Of a stretch of 40,959 nucleotides of DNA, positions 18,408 through 27,422 are shown piece after piece. The number at the start of each line of letters is the position of its first letter. The first letter of the stretch is position 1. The notes under the pieces are model-generated. The model was not told the origin of the DNA. It ran no database searches and saw only the letters and a list, made by a program, of their open reading frames with translations. Source of the DNA: Psychrobacter sp. Pi2-52 (GTDB lineage Bacteria > Pseudomonadota > Gammaproteobacteria > Pseudomonadales > Moraxellaceae); contig NZ_CAJHBS010000026.1 of assembly GCF_904846705.1 (NCBI RefSeq), positions 1-40,959 of the forward strand. Reading direction: 5' to 3'. Position numbers and translations under genes: made by a program.

Positions 18408-20759
18408 TCAGTTAATACGGCTAGTACCGTCATTAATAAGCTTCGGAGTTACGAAAATCAGTAGCTCTTCCTTACTATTACTACGTACATCACGACGGAA
18501 TGCACGACCGATATAAGGCAAGTCTCCTAAGAAAGGTACTTTATCTACGCCATTACTAGTGCGATTTTTAAAAACACCGCCCAGTACGACTGTCTGACCA
18601 TCTTCAATGATTACATTGGTCGATATAGAGTCTTCAGAGATAGCAACCTGATTATTAATGATAGTCGGTGTGCCGTTAGTAATGACCAATTGCAAACCAA
18701 TTTTACCATCAGGCGTGATATTTGGTGTCGCTTCCAGACTTAATGCAGCCTCTTTAAAACTGGTTGTCGTAGCTCCACTGGCTGATGCTTCCTGATACGG
18801 AATTTGAGTACCAGAAGAGACTTTCGCTGTCTGCTTATCCGCCGTCAAAATCTTTGGTGTAGAAATAACTTCACCACGGTTGTCCGCTTGCAGTGCTGAC
18901 AGCTCAAGATCTAGCATCACATCAGACATACTGAGCAAACCAAAGGCGATACTACCTGCTGGGTTAGAAACGCCTAAATCAACGTTTAGGTTATCAGGAC
19001 GAGTAATGTCATAAGAAGGATAAGAAACAGTTTGACCATTGACCGTCGTCGTCTCTACATCAAAATCTTTTAAATCCCATAAGGTTTGATCGCTACCGCC
19101 AACCAATAAACTGCGGTTGTTGGCCGCACCGTTTGACAAGATACCCCAACGAACACCAATCTCTTTACTGAAGCTATCAGTTGCACTAACGATACGTGCT
19201 TCGATCATAACTTGGCGAACAGGAATATCAATTTTGCTGATTAGTTTATGGATATTTTCGATACTGTCAGCAACGTCTTTAATAATCAAAGTATTGGTAC
19301 GTTCATCAACTGTTACCGTACCACGATTGGATAACAACGTATTATTATCCTCACGATTTGCGAGGCCACTACTATTACCAGTCGCGCCGCTACCTTGCGA
19401 AATAAGCGTCAAGACATCTTGTGCTTTTGCATAGCTTAAACGAATATACTCAGTACGCAGAGGTGCGTAAGATTGAACAGCTTGCTGTGCTTCTAGTTCA
19501 CGTGCTTCTTGCTCAGCGAGCTCAGTAGAAGGCGCAACCAAAATCACATTACCATTCTCACGCTTGCCTAGATTTTTACTCTTAAGTATGATGTCGAGGG
19601 CTTGATCCCAAGGAACATTAATCAAACGCAAAGTGATGTTACCAGCAACAGAATCACTTGCCACGATATTCATCTCAGTAAACTGCGCCAAAATATCTAA
19701 GACACTACGAACCTCAACATCTTGGAATTCCATAGATAGCGGTTCCCCACTATAGACCCTTTCTTCCAACGTCGGTTCACGTAACAGCTCAGGCTTTTTA
19801 ATACCAATATTCAACTGGTTACCTGATTGGTAGGCCTGATACTCATAATCGTCATTCATGTTAATGGTGACGACGCCATTCTGTCCTTGGTTTTTGGTAT
19901 CAATACTACCAACAAGACCACTATTAATATTCAATCGGCGTAACAAGTTTCTCGGAACCGTACTACCAGTCAAACGTACGACAAGCTTGTTACCTTGGCG
20001 CTGCACATCTACTGGGATAGCTTCGTTTGCCAGTACCATACTGACGTTACCGCCACCATCGTTACCTGCTGAAAAATTGACTGCACTTAGTCCATCATAG
20101 CTATACTGCTTACTTACTTGTAAAGCGGCCAATTGAGGATTCAAAAGCGGATTGACTCTGACCACCATCGTATCAGCTGGTACTTCGTTCTTCACGACAA
20201 CCTTGCTCGTAGTACGTACAGGTGCCACTGGTACGGTAGAGCTCTCAACAATAGGCGTAACGACAGCGGTCGTTGTCATACTATTATTGTTATTAAGTAC
20301 ATCTTGAATCGGGTCGCTAGTAATGAAGGGACGATTTGGGTCAGTGATGGTCAGCAATAAATCATTGCCTTCAATCGCTGTCGTATAATTGCCTGACTCT
20401 TTTAAACCAACGATGAGGCGCGTGGTACTGTCACTACTTAGCGTAGTAACGTCATTAATCGCACCAATGTTATATTCGTTAAAGCGGCTAGCAAGCCCAT
20501 TCTGTACTTGTTCGAAATCTAGGACTAAGCGACTAGGATCATTAAGCTGATAGGCTGCAGGCAATACTGGCAATCCTGTAAATCCCAAACGCATTTGCGT
20601 CACTGCAGGTGCGGTCTGCACTACAGAGACATTATCGATGCGCTGTGCAGCATGAGCACTATTAGTTACAGCCACCATACTGACTGCCAGTGCTGAAATG
20701 GCAAAAGCAGAAGACATGCGGTTGCTCATCATCATTACCTTGTTATTGCGTACTGTCAT
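18408..20759 (-). CDS. pilQ: Type IV pilus secretin
   Basis: PilQ forms the outer-membrane pore through which the pilus passes. The 783-residue precursor has a long signal peptide ending SAHA at about residue 37. Two AMIN-type beta domains follow (MRLGFTGLPVLPAAYQLNDPSRLVLDFE and the second near 210-320), probably binding peptidoglycan. A secretin/TonB short domain with MEFQDVEVRSVLDILAQFTEMNIV, an N-domain with TVDERTNTLIIKDV, and the secretin core with IPYQEASASG and VVLGGVF complete it. The ATG has GAGGA six bases upstream. It is the last gene of pilMNOPQ, 27 bases after pilP. Confidence 0.96.
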   Translation of the reverse strand: MTVRNNKVMMMSNRMSSAFAISALAVSMVAVTNSAHAAQRIDNVSVVQTAPAVTQMRLGFTGLPVLPAAYQLNDPSRLVLDFEQVQNGLASRFNEYNIGAINDVTTLSSDSTTRLIVGLKESGNYTTAIEGNDLLLTITDPNRPFITSDPIQDVLNNNNSMTTTAVVTPIVESSTVPVAPVRTTSKVVVKNEVPADTMVVRVNPLLNPQLAALQVSKQYSYDGLSAVNFSAGNDGGGNVSMVLANEAIPVDVQRQGNKLVVRLTGSTVPRNLLRRLNINSGLVGSIDTKNQGQNGVVTINMNDDYEYQAYQSGNQLNIGIKKPELLREPTLEERVYSGEPLSMEFQDVEVRSVLDILAQFTEMNIVASDSVAGNITLRLINVPWDQALDIILKSKNLGKRENGNVILVAPSTELAEQEARELEAQQAVQSYAPLRTEYIRLSYAKAQDVLTLISQGSGATGNSSGLANREDNNTLLSNRGTVTVDERTNTLIIKDVADSIENIHKLISKIDIPVRQVMIEARIVSATDSFSKEIGVRWGILSNGAANNRSLLVGGSDQTLWDLKDFDVETTTVNGQTVSYPSYDITRPDNLNVDLGVSNPAGSIAFGLLSMSDVMLDLELSALQADNRGEVISTPKILTADKQTAKVSSGTQIPYQEASASGATTTSFKEAALSLEATPNITPDGKIGLQLVITNGTPTIINNQVAISEDSISTNVIIEDGQTVVLGGVFKNRTSNGVDKVPFLGDLPYIGRAFRRDVRSNSKEELLIFVTPKLINDGTSRIN

Positions 20760-20786
20760 TATTTATTCCTCAAAAAATCTGCCGAC

Positions 20787-21320
20787 TTAGCTTATAGGGG
20801 ATACCAGCGACTGGGGTTTTTCCACAAACCCTGCGCGGCTATCTGGCACAATTTCAATCAAGTTAACCTGGGTCGGCGTGATTTCAACAATACGGCCGTC
20901 ATTCAATCCAAGATAATCGCCTACTTTAACACTGGCAACCGAACCATCTGGACGTTGTATCAATGCATATCGCTGACCTTCGGGCGAAATCACCACACCT
21001 CGGAAGACTAGTTGCGACAGTTCATACTGCTCAAGCGGTTCTTTGATTCTGTTGATATCTGGTCGTACACCATCTATAGGAGTGGTCGGGCCTTGCACAT
21101 TGACTAAACTCGGTGGTAAAAATGGACTACGTTGCGAACTAGCGCTATATACAAAATCCTCTACCAGCTCGGCTTTAGGCGGCGGCTCAATAGGCTGCGC
21201 AGGCTGGTTGCGGATATCGGTCATTGCCTGCTCTGCCATACCTATGCGGTCACTACACCCTGTCATAGATAAAACAGCGACACTTAAAACCAATAGCATG
21301 GGCATTTTTTGGATACTCAT
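20787..21320 (-). CDS. pilP: Type IV pilus lipoprotein PilP
   Basis: PilP is an inner-membrane lipoprotein that links the PilN/PilO frame to the secretin PilQ. The 177 residues begin with a lipoprotein signal ending SMTGC, with Cys22 as the lipid site. A flexible proline-rich stretch leads to a C-terminal beta domain (QLVFRGVVISPEGQRYALIQRPDGSV, VKVGDYLGLNDGRIVEI). The ATG overlaps the pilO stop by one base (TAATG), and GGAGG lies within the end of pilO, which indicates translational coupling. Confidence 0.95.
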   Translation of the reverse strand: MSIQKMPMLLVLSVAVLSMTGCSDRIGMAEQAMTDIRNQPAQPIEPPPKAELVEDFVYSASSQRSPFLPPSLVNVQGPTTPIDGVRPDINRIKEPLEQYELSQLVFRGVVISPEGQRYALIQRPDGSVASVKVGDYLGLNDGRIVEITPTQVNLIEIVPDSRAGFVEKPQSLVSPIS

Positions 21321-22039
21321 TAGTTGCCTCCTGCATTTGTATCAGTAGCGGCGGCGGTATCACCTTCAGGAGCCGCTTCTTTAGAGCGATAAGTCTTAGT
21401 TTGCAAGACTAGATTAAGCTCTGGCAAAACATCCAATGTAGGCTGCGGATTGCTGACTTCAAAATCATGCATCGTAATAATTCGAGGCAGTGCGGCAAGA
21501 CCACTGATAAAGCTACCAAACTGATGGTATTCACCCAAAGCTGCGATACGTATTGGCTGCTCAATAAAGAATTCATTTTCAATTTCAGGTTCTACTGAAA
21601 TATCCTGAAAACGGATATTACTACCAACGCCTGTCATGTTTATGCCTTCTACCAATTCTGACACACGCGTATCTTTCGGCAACTGATCTAATAAAGTATT
21701 AAACTCAGTTTCCATTTGCACCACTTGCGCTTGATACGCTTTTAAATGACGTGCGCGAGATTCTTTTTCACGGTAGCTATCGAGCAAGGTCTGCTGTTGG
21801 CTTTCAGCCGCATTAATCTCGTCAATTTTACTACTGATGGGTAATGCCCATGACAATGCCGCGATGAAGGTAATGATAAGACCAATCACTGTCACCTTGA
21901 CAGGCAATGGCCAGCTGCCATAGTTTTCTGAATCTAGCGACTCAAAACTACGGCGAAACTCATTTAAATCGAATTGCTTTTTTGGCTTTAAAGCAGATTT
22001 TTTGGTTTTAGAGAGGCTCTTTTTGCGGATAAGCTTCAT
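21320..22039 (-). CDS. pilO: Type IV pilus inner-membrane protein PilO
   Basis: PilO pairs with PilN in the inner-membrane alignment complex. The 239-residue protein has a lysine-rich cytoplasmic start, one membrane segment at about 48-68 (VKVTVIGLIITFIAALSWALP), a coiled-coil stretch with SQQQTLLDSYREKESRARHLKAY, and a ferredoxin-like periplasmic domain with SELVEGINMTGVGSNIRF. The ATG overlaps the pilN stop by four bases (ATGA). The C-terminal end is rich in Ala, Thr and Asp. Confidence 0.94.
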   Translation of the reverse strand: MKLIRKKSLSKTKKSALKPKKQFDLNEFRRSFESLDSENYGSWPLPVKVTVIGLIITFIAALSWALPISSKIDEINAAESQQQTLLDSYREKESRARHLKAYQAQVVQMETEFNTLLDQLPKDTRVSELVEGINMTGVGSNIRFQDISVEPEIENEFFIEQPIRIAALGEYHQFGSFISGLAALPRIITMHDFEVSNPQPTLDVLPELNLVLQTKTYRSKEAAPEGDTAAATDTNAGGN

Positions 22040-22686
22040 AACGCACCTCCAAGACCAGTATCGGTATCAGTAGTCGGAGTTTCCGACTGTACTCTAGTCG
22101 TTACTACAAACTGTACGTAACTGTCTTCAGGATAAACAGGTCGCGCCTGCTCACCAGTATTAACCGTATTATTGAGGACTGGAGCAGCCTCATAAGCGCT
22201 AATATTCTGCTGAATGTTACTCACTGCTGAGTTACCCATCCATTTACTGTTATCAAGGTTACGAATCAGGCTGGATACAATGTTTGGATTGTCCGCTAAG
22301 CCTGTCAAAGTTAGCGTATCGCCTTCACGTTTAAGGTTATTTAGATACAGTGCTGGTGGAATAGCTTTAGCGAGATCATCCCATAAACGTACAGGTACAG
22401 GACGTCGCCCCTGCAGATCTTGAATAACTTGCATGCGTGAAATAATGTCTTCACGGCGCTGCTCTAAACTGTCAATCTCGGTCAATGCGGTGTCTAAGCG
22501 AGTGTTTTCTTGTTCGATCAATGCGTTGGCATCAAGCTGCTCATCAAGTTCATTATTGAAATAACTCCATGAAGCAAAGGCTGCTAATAGGGTCAGTAAC
22601 GTCACCGCCACTATCAATGTCATAAATTCTTTGTTACGACGTTCACGTTCTTCTTGTCGCCAAGGTAAAAGGTTAATACGAGCCAT
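22036..22686 (-). CDS. pilN: Type IV pilus inner-membrane protein PilN
   Basis: PilN has the cytoplasmic motif INLLPWR near its start, which inserts into a groove of PilM. A membrane segment follows at about 24-43 (LIVAVTLLTLLAAFASWSYF), then a coiled coil and a periplasmic domain (AKAIPPALYLNNLKREGDTLTLTG, SLIRNLDNSKWM). It has 216 residues. It overlaps pilM by one base and pilO by four, so the four inner genes are tightly coupled. Confidence 0.95.
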   Translation of the reverse strand: MARINLLPWRQEERERRNKEFMTLIVAVTLLTLLAAFASWSYFNNELDEQLDANALIEQENTRLDTALTEIDSLEQRREDIISRMQVIQDLQGRRPVPVRLWDDLAKAIPPALYLNNLKREGDTLTLTGLADNPNIVSSLIRNLDNSKWMGNSAVSNIQQNISAYEAAPVLNNTVNTGEQARPVYPEDSYVQFVVTTRVQSETPTTDTDTGLGGAL

Positions 22687-23741
22687 TAGTCAAAGCTCCT
22701 TAACGCAAGACCGCATGCAGCCATTAAGCTTGGCGCATCAACCGCCAGTTGCTCATTATCGATATTTGGTGCAATAGTCATATTGGTAAAAGGGTTGGCA
22801 ACACTGACAGTTACACCAAGCTTTTGTTGTGCCATACCAGCGAGACCTGCAATAGAACTGCTGCCCCCTGCAAGCACCACATGATCGATACTGCTATATT
22901 GACTTGATGAAAAATAAAACTGTAAAGAGCGAGTGATCTGTTGAATGGTATTTTCTATAAAAGGGGTTAGTACTTCAGGATAGTAGTCATCAGGCAAGGT
23001 ACGTTCGCGTTTACTTAGTGTCGCTTCTTCTGCTGATAGGCCATAGCGATTTTGTATTGCCTCGGTCAGCTGAGCACCGCCAAATAACTGCTCACGACTA
23101 TAAATAAACTCGCCATTCTTAGCAATATATAACGTGGTCTGATTGTGGCCGATATCTACCAACGCTACTAGTTCTGGTACATTTGGCAAACTATCTACCA
23201 TCAATCCAAACGCACGCTCGATTGCATGAGATTCGATATCCATGACTTTCGTTTGTAGGCCACCAAAGGCTAAAGCATCGACACGTTGGTCGACGTTCTC
23301 TGAACGAGAAGCAGCAAGCAACACCTGAACCATATCGTCACTAACCAAAGACGGTCCTAATACTTCAAAGTCTAGATTAACGTCTTCTAATGGATAAGGC
23401 ACATACTGGTCGGCATCTAAACGTATTTGCGCCTCACGCTCTACATCGCTGAGTGTCATATCCATATCAATGATTTTAGTAATCACTGCAGAGCCAGAAA
23501 CAGCGGTCGCAGCATTGCTACCCGCGACTTGGCAGCGTCGTGCCAAGCTCGTTATAATATTGCCGGCAGCTTCTGTATCTACTAGAATCTTATCAACCAC
23601 GATACCTTCCGGTAGTCTTTCAATACCATAAGATTTTAGGTGGAACATGCCTTGCTGACGCTGTATGTCAACCAACTTTACTGAAGTGGCACAAATATCC
23701 ACGCCAATCAAATGTCGACTTTTGGAAGTAAATAGCCTCAC
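22686..23741 (-). CDS. pilM: Type IV pilus assembly ATPase-like protein PilM
   Basis: PilM is an actin/FtsA-like cytoplasmic protein that binds ATP and the N-terminus of PilN. The 351 residues show GVDICATSVKLVDI (phosphate 1), VALVDIGHNQTTLYI (phosphate 2) and HVVLAGGSSSIAGL (adenosine motif). The start is GTG with only a loose AAGG about ten bases upstream, so translation may be modest. It is the first gene of the operon, divergent from ponA across 193 bases. Confidence 0.95.
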   Translation of the reverse strand: MRLFTSKSRHLIGVDICATSVKLVDIQRQQGMFHLKSYGIERLPEGIVVDKILVDTEAAGNIITSLARRCQVAGSNAATAVSGSAVITKIIDMDMTLSDVEREAQIRLDADQYVPYPLEDVNLDFEVLGPSLVSDDMVQVLLAASRSENVDQRVDALAFGGLQTKVMDIESHAIERAFGLMVDSLPNVPELVALVDIGHNQTTLYIAKNGEFIYSREQLFGGAQLTEAIQNRYGLSAEEATLSKRERTLPDDYYPEVLTPFIENTIQQITRSLQFYFSSSQYSSIDHVVLAGGSSSIAGLAGMAQQKLGVTVSVANPFTNMTIAPNIDNEQLAVDAPSLMAACGLALRSFD

Positions 23742-23865
23742 TAGCTCTATACCTTATATTAAGTGTACAATCTGGTAGTTATTTGTAATAATTCAATACA
23801 ATACTTTACTTAATTGATAGATTCAAGCATTTAAAAATATATTAAGGCCAACTTACACATTTATT

Positions 23866-23935
23866 ATGACCTGCCTATTTTGTTCAATGTATAATAATAT
23901 TGTCTGCTACAAATTCTAACTAATAAGTCTTATTA
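23866..23935 (+). promoter_or_regulatory. Candidate ponA promoter and palindromic start region
   Basis: ATGACC (23866-23871) and TATAAT (23890-23895) are 18 bases apart and make a fair sigma-70 promoter. A perfect repeat TAATAAG-T-CTTATTA (23921-23935) covers the place of the ribosome binding site and the A of the ponA ATG. No other strong ribosome binding site is seen. Confidence 0.45.
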
Positions 23936-26571
23936 TGGCCAAAACAAATGCTACCGCTCGTCTCATTCGCTTTTTGGTGGGACTCTTTATCGCTTGCCTA
24001 GCATTGGCAGTTGTTCTAGCACTTGCTGTACCTATTGGTTTTTATGGGATGGCCATGTATCTATCGCCGACCCTACCTAGTACGCAAGAAATTAAAACAG
24101 CCAAATTAGAAATGCCATTACAGATTTATAGTAGTGATGATAAATTAATCGGCCAATACGGCAATCGTTTATCATTACCAGTTAGTTTTGATGAGATTCC
24201 TGAAGATTTAACTCATGCTTTTTTAGCGGCCGAAGATGCTTCTTTCTTTCAGCATAGCGGAATTAGTATTAAAGGTCTTGGTCGCGCTGTCACCGAAGCA
24301 GTCACTGATGACGATGGTCAAACTGGTGGCTCTACCATTACGATGCAGGTCGCTAAAAACTATTTCTTAAGTCCAGAACGTACTTTAAACCGCAAACTCA
24401 CAGAGTTGTTTTTGGCGCGGAAAATCGAAGACGAGCTGAGTAAAAATGATATTTTGACGCTATATGTCAATAAAATCTATCTAGGCGAAGGTGCCTACGG
24501 CATTCGTGCTGCGGCCAAAAAATACTATAGTAAGTCATTAGACAATTTAACCATTGCTGAAATGGCCATGTTAGCCGGCCTACCGAAAGCCCCTTCTAAA
24601 TATAATCCTGTTGCCAATCCTAGCCGTGCACTGACTCGCCGCAACTGGATCGTTGGACGCATGCATGAGCTTGGCTATATTACTAAAGCTCAGTACGATG
24701 AAGCGGTCAACTCCCCTATAGGTATCAACCTATATAAAGAAAAGCTCGATGTAAATATGCCTTATTTGGCAGAAATGACGCGCGCTTCTTTGGTCGAACG
24801 TTATGGCGATCAAGTCATGCACGGTGGCTGGCGCGTACGTCTCACAGTAGATAGTAAAGCACAAACAGATGCAGAAGCAGCAGTAGTAACAGGATTGATT
24901 GCCTACGAGCATCGCCATGGTTGGCGCGGGGCTGAAGCAAATGATGAGCCTCTCGAGAACTTCCAACGCTACAGCAATATGTCTCCTGCCAAAGTGACCA
25001 AAGTCAATTCTCGTAGTTTTAATGCAGTCCTACAATCTGGTGAAGAAGTGACCGTTAATTGGTCTGGTATGAAATGGGCACGCAAATATATTTCTGCTGA
25101 CCGTATTGGTTATTACCCTAGCAATGCCAGTCAAGTTGTTAAGAAAAACGATATCGTTCGTGTGATACCTACTACGAATGGCAACTGGCAACTAGGTCAA
25201 ATACCTAAAATTCAAGGCAGTTTGGTCTCGTTAAATCCAGAGACTGGTGCTGTCAATGCATTGGTTGGTGGCTTTGATTTTAACCACAGTAAGTTCAACC
25301 GCGCTCTACAGGGCTGGCGTCAACCTGGCTCAACCATTAAGCCACTTGTTTATACCGCTGCTTTAGAAAAAGGTTATCGTCCAGATACCATCGTTTCTGA
25401 CCGAGCTATTCAAGTAGGTGACTGGAAACCGAAAAACTCTGATGAACGTTTCTTAGGTGATATCACTTTACGTCGTGGTTTATATTTGTCGCGTAACCTC
25501 GTATCTATTCGCTTGTTACAAGCGATCGGTATCTCAAGTACGCGCAACCTATTAGATGAATTCGGTCTTGATAAAGAAAAGCTACCAACAACCTTGTCAT
25601 TAGCACTTGGAGCAGGACAAGCCACACCATTACAAATGGCCACGGCTTACTCAACCTTCGCCAATGGTGGTCATCGTGTCCAACCTTACTTTATTGAACA
25701 AATTTACAATTATAAAAACGAGCTGTTGTTTCAGGCAAATCCACGTCAAGCGTGTGCACTATGCTTTAACGAAAAACTTGAGAAGGTTAATAGCAGCTTA
25801 GTTGAAGAGTATGAGAAGTCAATTGAAGCGCTTGATGAGACTACTAATGAAATAACCGCCGATAATTCATCATCAGAAAGCAATGATGATAGCGAAACAA
25901 CAGATAAAGAGCTTGATTTAACGGTATATAACGCAGGTCCACAGTCAGACCGCCTGAAAGCGCCTGCCGTACAATATGTAAGGGCCAAACAAGCACCGCG
26001 CATACTGCAACCTAGAGTCGCTTTTGAGATGGCCGATATACTACGCGATGTAGTCCAACGCGGTACAGCGGTAAGAGCAAAGGCATTAGGTCGCAATGAT
26101 ATCGGTGGCAAAACTGGTACCACCAATCAGGCCAAAGACGCATGGTTTGCAGGGTTCCATCCTACCAATGCGACAGTAGTATGGATGGGATTCGATCAAC
26201 CATCTACTATGGGCCGCCGTGAATATGGTGGTGTAGCAGCGCTGCCAGTATGGATGGACTTTATGAAAGCTCAGCTGAAAGACACGCCAAGCCAATGGGT
26301 ATCTATCAATAATCGCTCAAAATCCAGAAAGCAACAGCAAAGTATCATAGAGATGACTGATGATGGCGTCCTAGTTAACGACTCCTCCAATAAATCAGCA
26401 AAACCAGTCAAGACTCAAACCCAGCAGCGTAAGCCTTCGGTTCCAGAGCCTACTGAGGAGACGAGCACTCCACCATCAACGAAACCAAGTAGCAATCGTA
26501 GTGATGACAGCGTACCGGAAAATCCATTAACGGTGACACCCGTTGAAAGTATGCCACCGATGCCAGAGTAA
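23935..26571 (+). CDS. ponA: Penicillin-binding protein 1A (class A PBP)
   Basis: This bifunctional enzyme polymerises and cross-links peptidoglycan at the cytoplasmic membrane. The 878 residues start with a membrane segment at about 10-38. The glycosyltransferase domain has catalytic Glu100 in AAEDASFFQH, then GGSTITMQVAKN and KIYLGEGAYGIRAAAKKYY. An OB-like insert follows. The transpeptidase domain has Ser466-x-x-Lys (GSTIKP), SRN at 519-521 and Lys726-Thr-Gly (KTGTTNQAKDAWFAG). An acidic low-complexity insert (about 625-665) and a Pro/Ser/Thr-rich C-terminal tail are variable parts. The divergent placement against pilM matches mrcA/hofM in enterics. Some genomes call this gene mrcA. Confidence 0.96.
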   Translation: MAKTNATARLIRFLVGLFIACLALAVVLALAVPIGFYGMAMYLSPTLPSTQEIKTAKLEMPLQIYSSDDKLIGQYGNRLSLPVSFDEIPEDLTHAFLAAEDASFFQHSGISIKGLGRAVTEAVTDDDGQTGGSTITMQVAKNYFLSPERTLNRKLTELFLARKIEDELSKNDILTLYVNKIYLGEGAYGIRAAAKKYYSKSLDNLTIAEMAMLAGLPKAPSKYNPVANPSRALTRRNWIVGRMHELGYITKAQYDEAVNSPIGINLYKEKLDVNMPYLAEMTRASLVERYGDQVMHGGWRVRLTVDSKAQTDAEAAVVTGLIAYEHRHGWRGAEANDEPLENFQRYSNMSPAKVTKVNSRSFNAVLQSGEEVTVNWSGMKWARKYISADRIGYYPSNASQVVKKNDIVRVIPTTNGNWQLGQIPKIQGSLVSLNPETGAVNALVGGFDFNHSKFNRALQGWRQPGSTIKPLVYTAALEKGYRPDTIVSDRAIQVGDWKPKNSDERFLGDITLRRGLYLSRNLVSIRLLQAIGISSTRNLLDEFGLDKEKLPTTLSLALGAGQATPLQMATAYSTFANGGHRVQPYFIEQIYNYKNELLFQANPRQACALCFNEKLEKVNSSLVEEYEKSIEALDETTNEITADNSSSESNDDSETTDKELDLTVYNAGPQSDRLKAPAVQYVRAKQAPRILQPRVAFEMADILRDVVQRGTAVRAKALGRNDIGGKTGTTNQAKDAWFAGFHPTNATVVWMGFDQPSTMGRREYGGVAALPVWMDFMKAQLKDTPSQWVSINNRSKSRKQQQSIIEMTDDGVLVNDSSNKSAKPVKTQTQQRKPSVPEPTEETSTPPSTKPSSNRSDDSVPENPLTVTPVESMPPMPE

Positions 26572-26598
26572 CAAACAAGACTATTTTTAGTTAATAAG

Positions 26599-26637
26599 AA
26601 AAAGGCTTATTCAGCAATGACTGAATAAGCCTTTTTT
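26599..26637. terminator. Terminator of ponA (bidirectional)
   Basis: AAAAAGGCTTATTCAG and its perfect complement enclose loop CAATGA, with T runs on both strands. It serves ponA and possibly also the convergent gene ending at 26732. Confidence 0.9.
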
Positions 26638-26731
26638 ATGCGCTGTAGACTATGGCCTACCCTACTTAATCATACTTTAAAATGGTTCAATAAATAGCGG
26701 TCAAAGAATAAATTTGCTAGTTTACTTCCTA

Positions 26732-27256
26732 TTAGAATTCAACCATACCTGCACGCAGTTGTTCAATCAGCTCCAAAAGCTGATTACGCCATTCCCGTAT
26801 CGTTGTTTCATCAGGTAGCCATTGGTTAGATAAAGTGACAACATTGACAATCAAGTCTGGCGACGCTGAATGACTGCTTGGCGCTTCATCGACGATAGTA
26901 TCTGGCGGTACTGCATACAGACAACGCTGATAAGCACGTTCTATATTGGCGATAAAACCTTGCTGCTGTAATTGCTGCAAACGCTGAATCTCAGGAGATA
27001 CTTGGGTACGCTCGCTCAGTGCTTGCTCAATATCGAGCAAAGTTGGCGCCGTCATATTTAGGCTATAGAAATGACCGAGCTCCTGAATAAATGCCAATAA
27101 AGCACCATGCAAGTGAAAAATAGCAGTCTCACAGTGTGCTTGGTATAACTGCTTATCATTGGTACTTCCTGCAGATTGGCAAGATAAACGACAGAAATAT
27201 AACTTTTGATTGGTTCGATCTGCTTGATATTTGGCGACGCGAGTTTTACCTGCCAT
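26732..27256 (-). CDS. Uncharacterised protein, possibly DUF6586-like
   Basis: This 174-residue soluble protein has no signal peptide or membrane segment. The N-terminus, YQADRTNQKLYFCRLSC, recalls a small family of proteobacterial unknowns (DUF6586) that begin with a similar TNQKLYFA motif; I assign this from memory only. The first 70 residues look helical, with YQAHCETAIFHLHGALLAFIQEL. The middle has a Gln/Leu-rich helix (IQRLQQLQQQGFIANIERAY). The C-terminus, IREWRNQLLELIEQLRAGMVEF, is another helix. The ATG has AAGGA about ten bases upstream. It sits alone between ponA and the rpoC terminator. No function can be given. Confidence 0.7.
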   Translation of the reverse strand: MAGKTRVAKYQADRTNQKLYFCRLSCQSAGSTNDKQLYQAHCETAIFHLHGALLAFIQELGHFYSLNMTAPTLLDIEQALSERTQVSPEIQRLQQLQQQGFIANIERAYQRCLYAVPPDTIVDEAPSSHSASPDLIVNVVTLSNQWLPDETTIREWRNQLLELIEQLRAGMVEF

Positions 27257-27356
27257 TTGCTAATTATCCTTCTATAAGTAGTGAATTAGAGCCTATTTCC
27301 AGTGTACTATTTTTTTAGATAATAGCACCATGCCTTTCTCAGTTTTTTATACGCAC

Positions 27357-27387
27357 AAAAAAGCCAGCAACTTAGGCTGGCTTTTTT
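27357..27387. terminator. Terminator of rpoC
   Basis: AAAAAAGCCAGC pairs perfectly with GCTGGCTTTTTT around the loop AACTTAG. It is 36 bases past the rpoC stop and closes the rpoBC unit. Confidence 0.92.
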
Positions 27388-27422
27388 ATCAAATTAAGAA
27401 TGAATCAAAATACTTAATGCGA

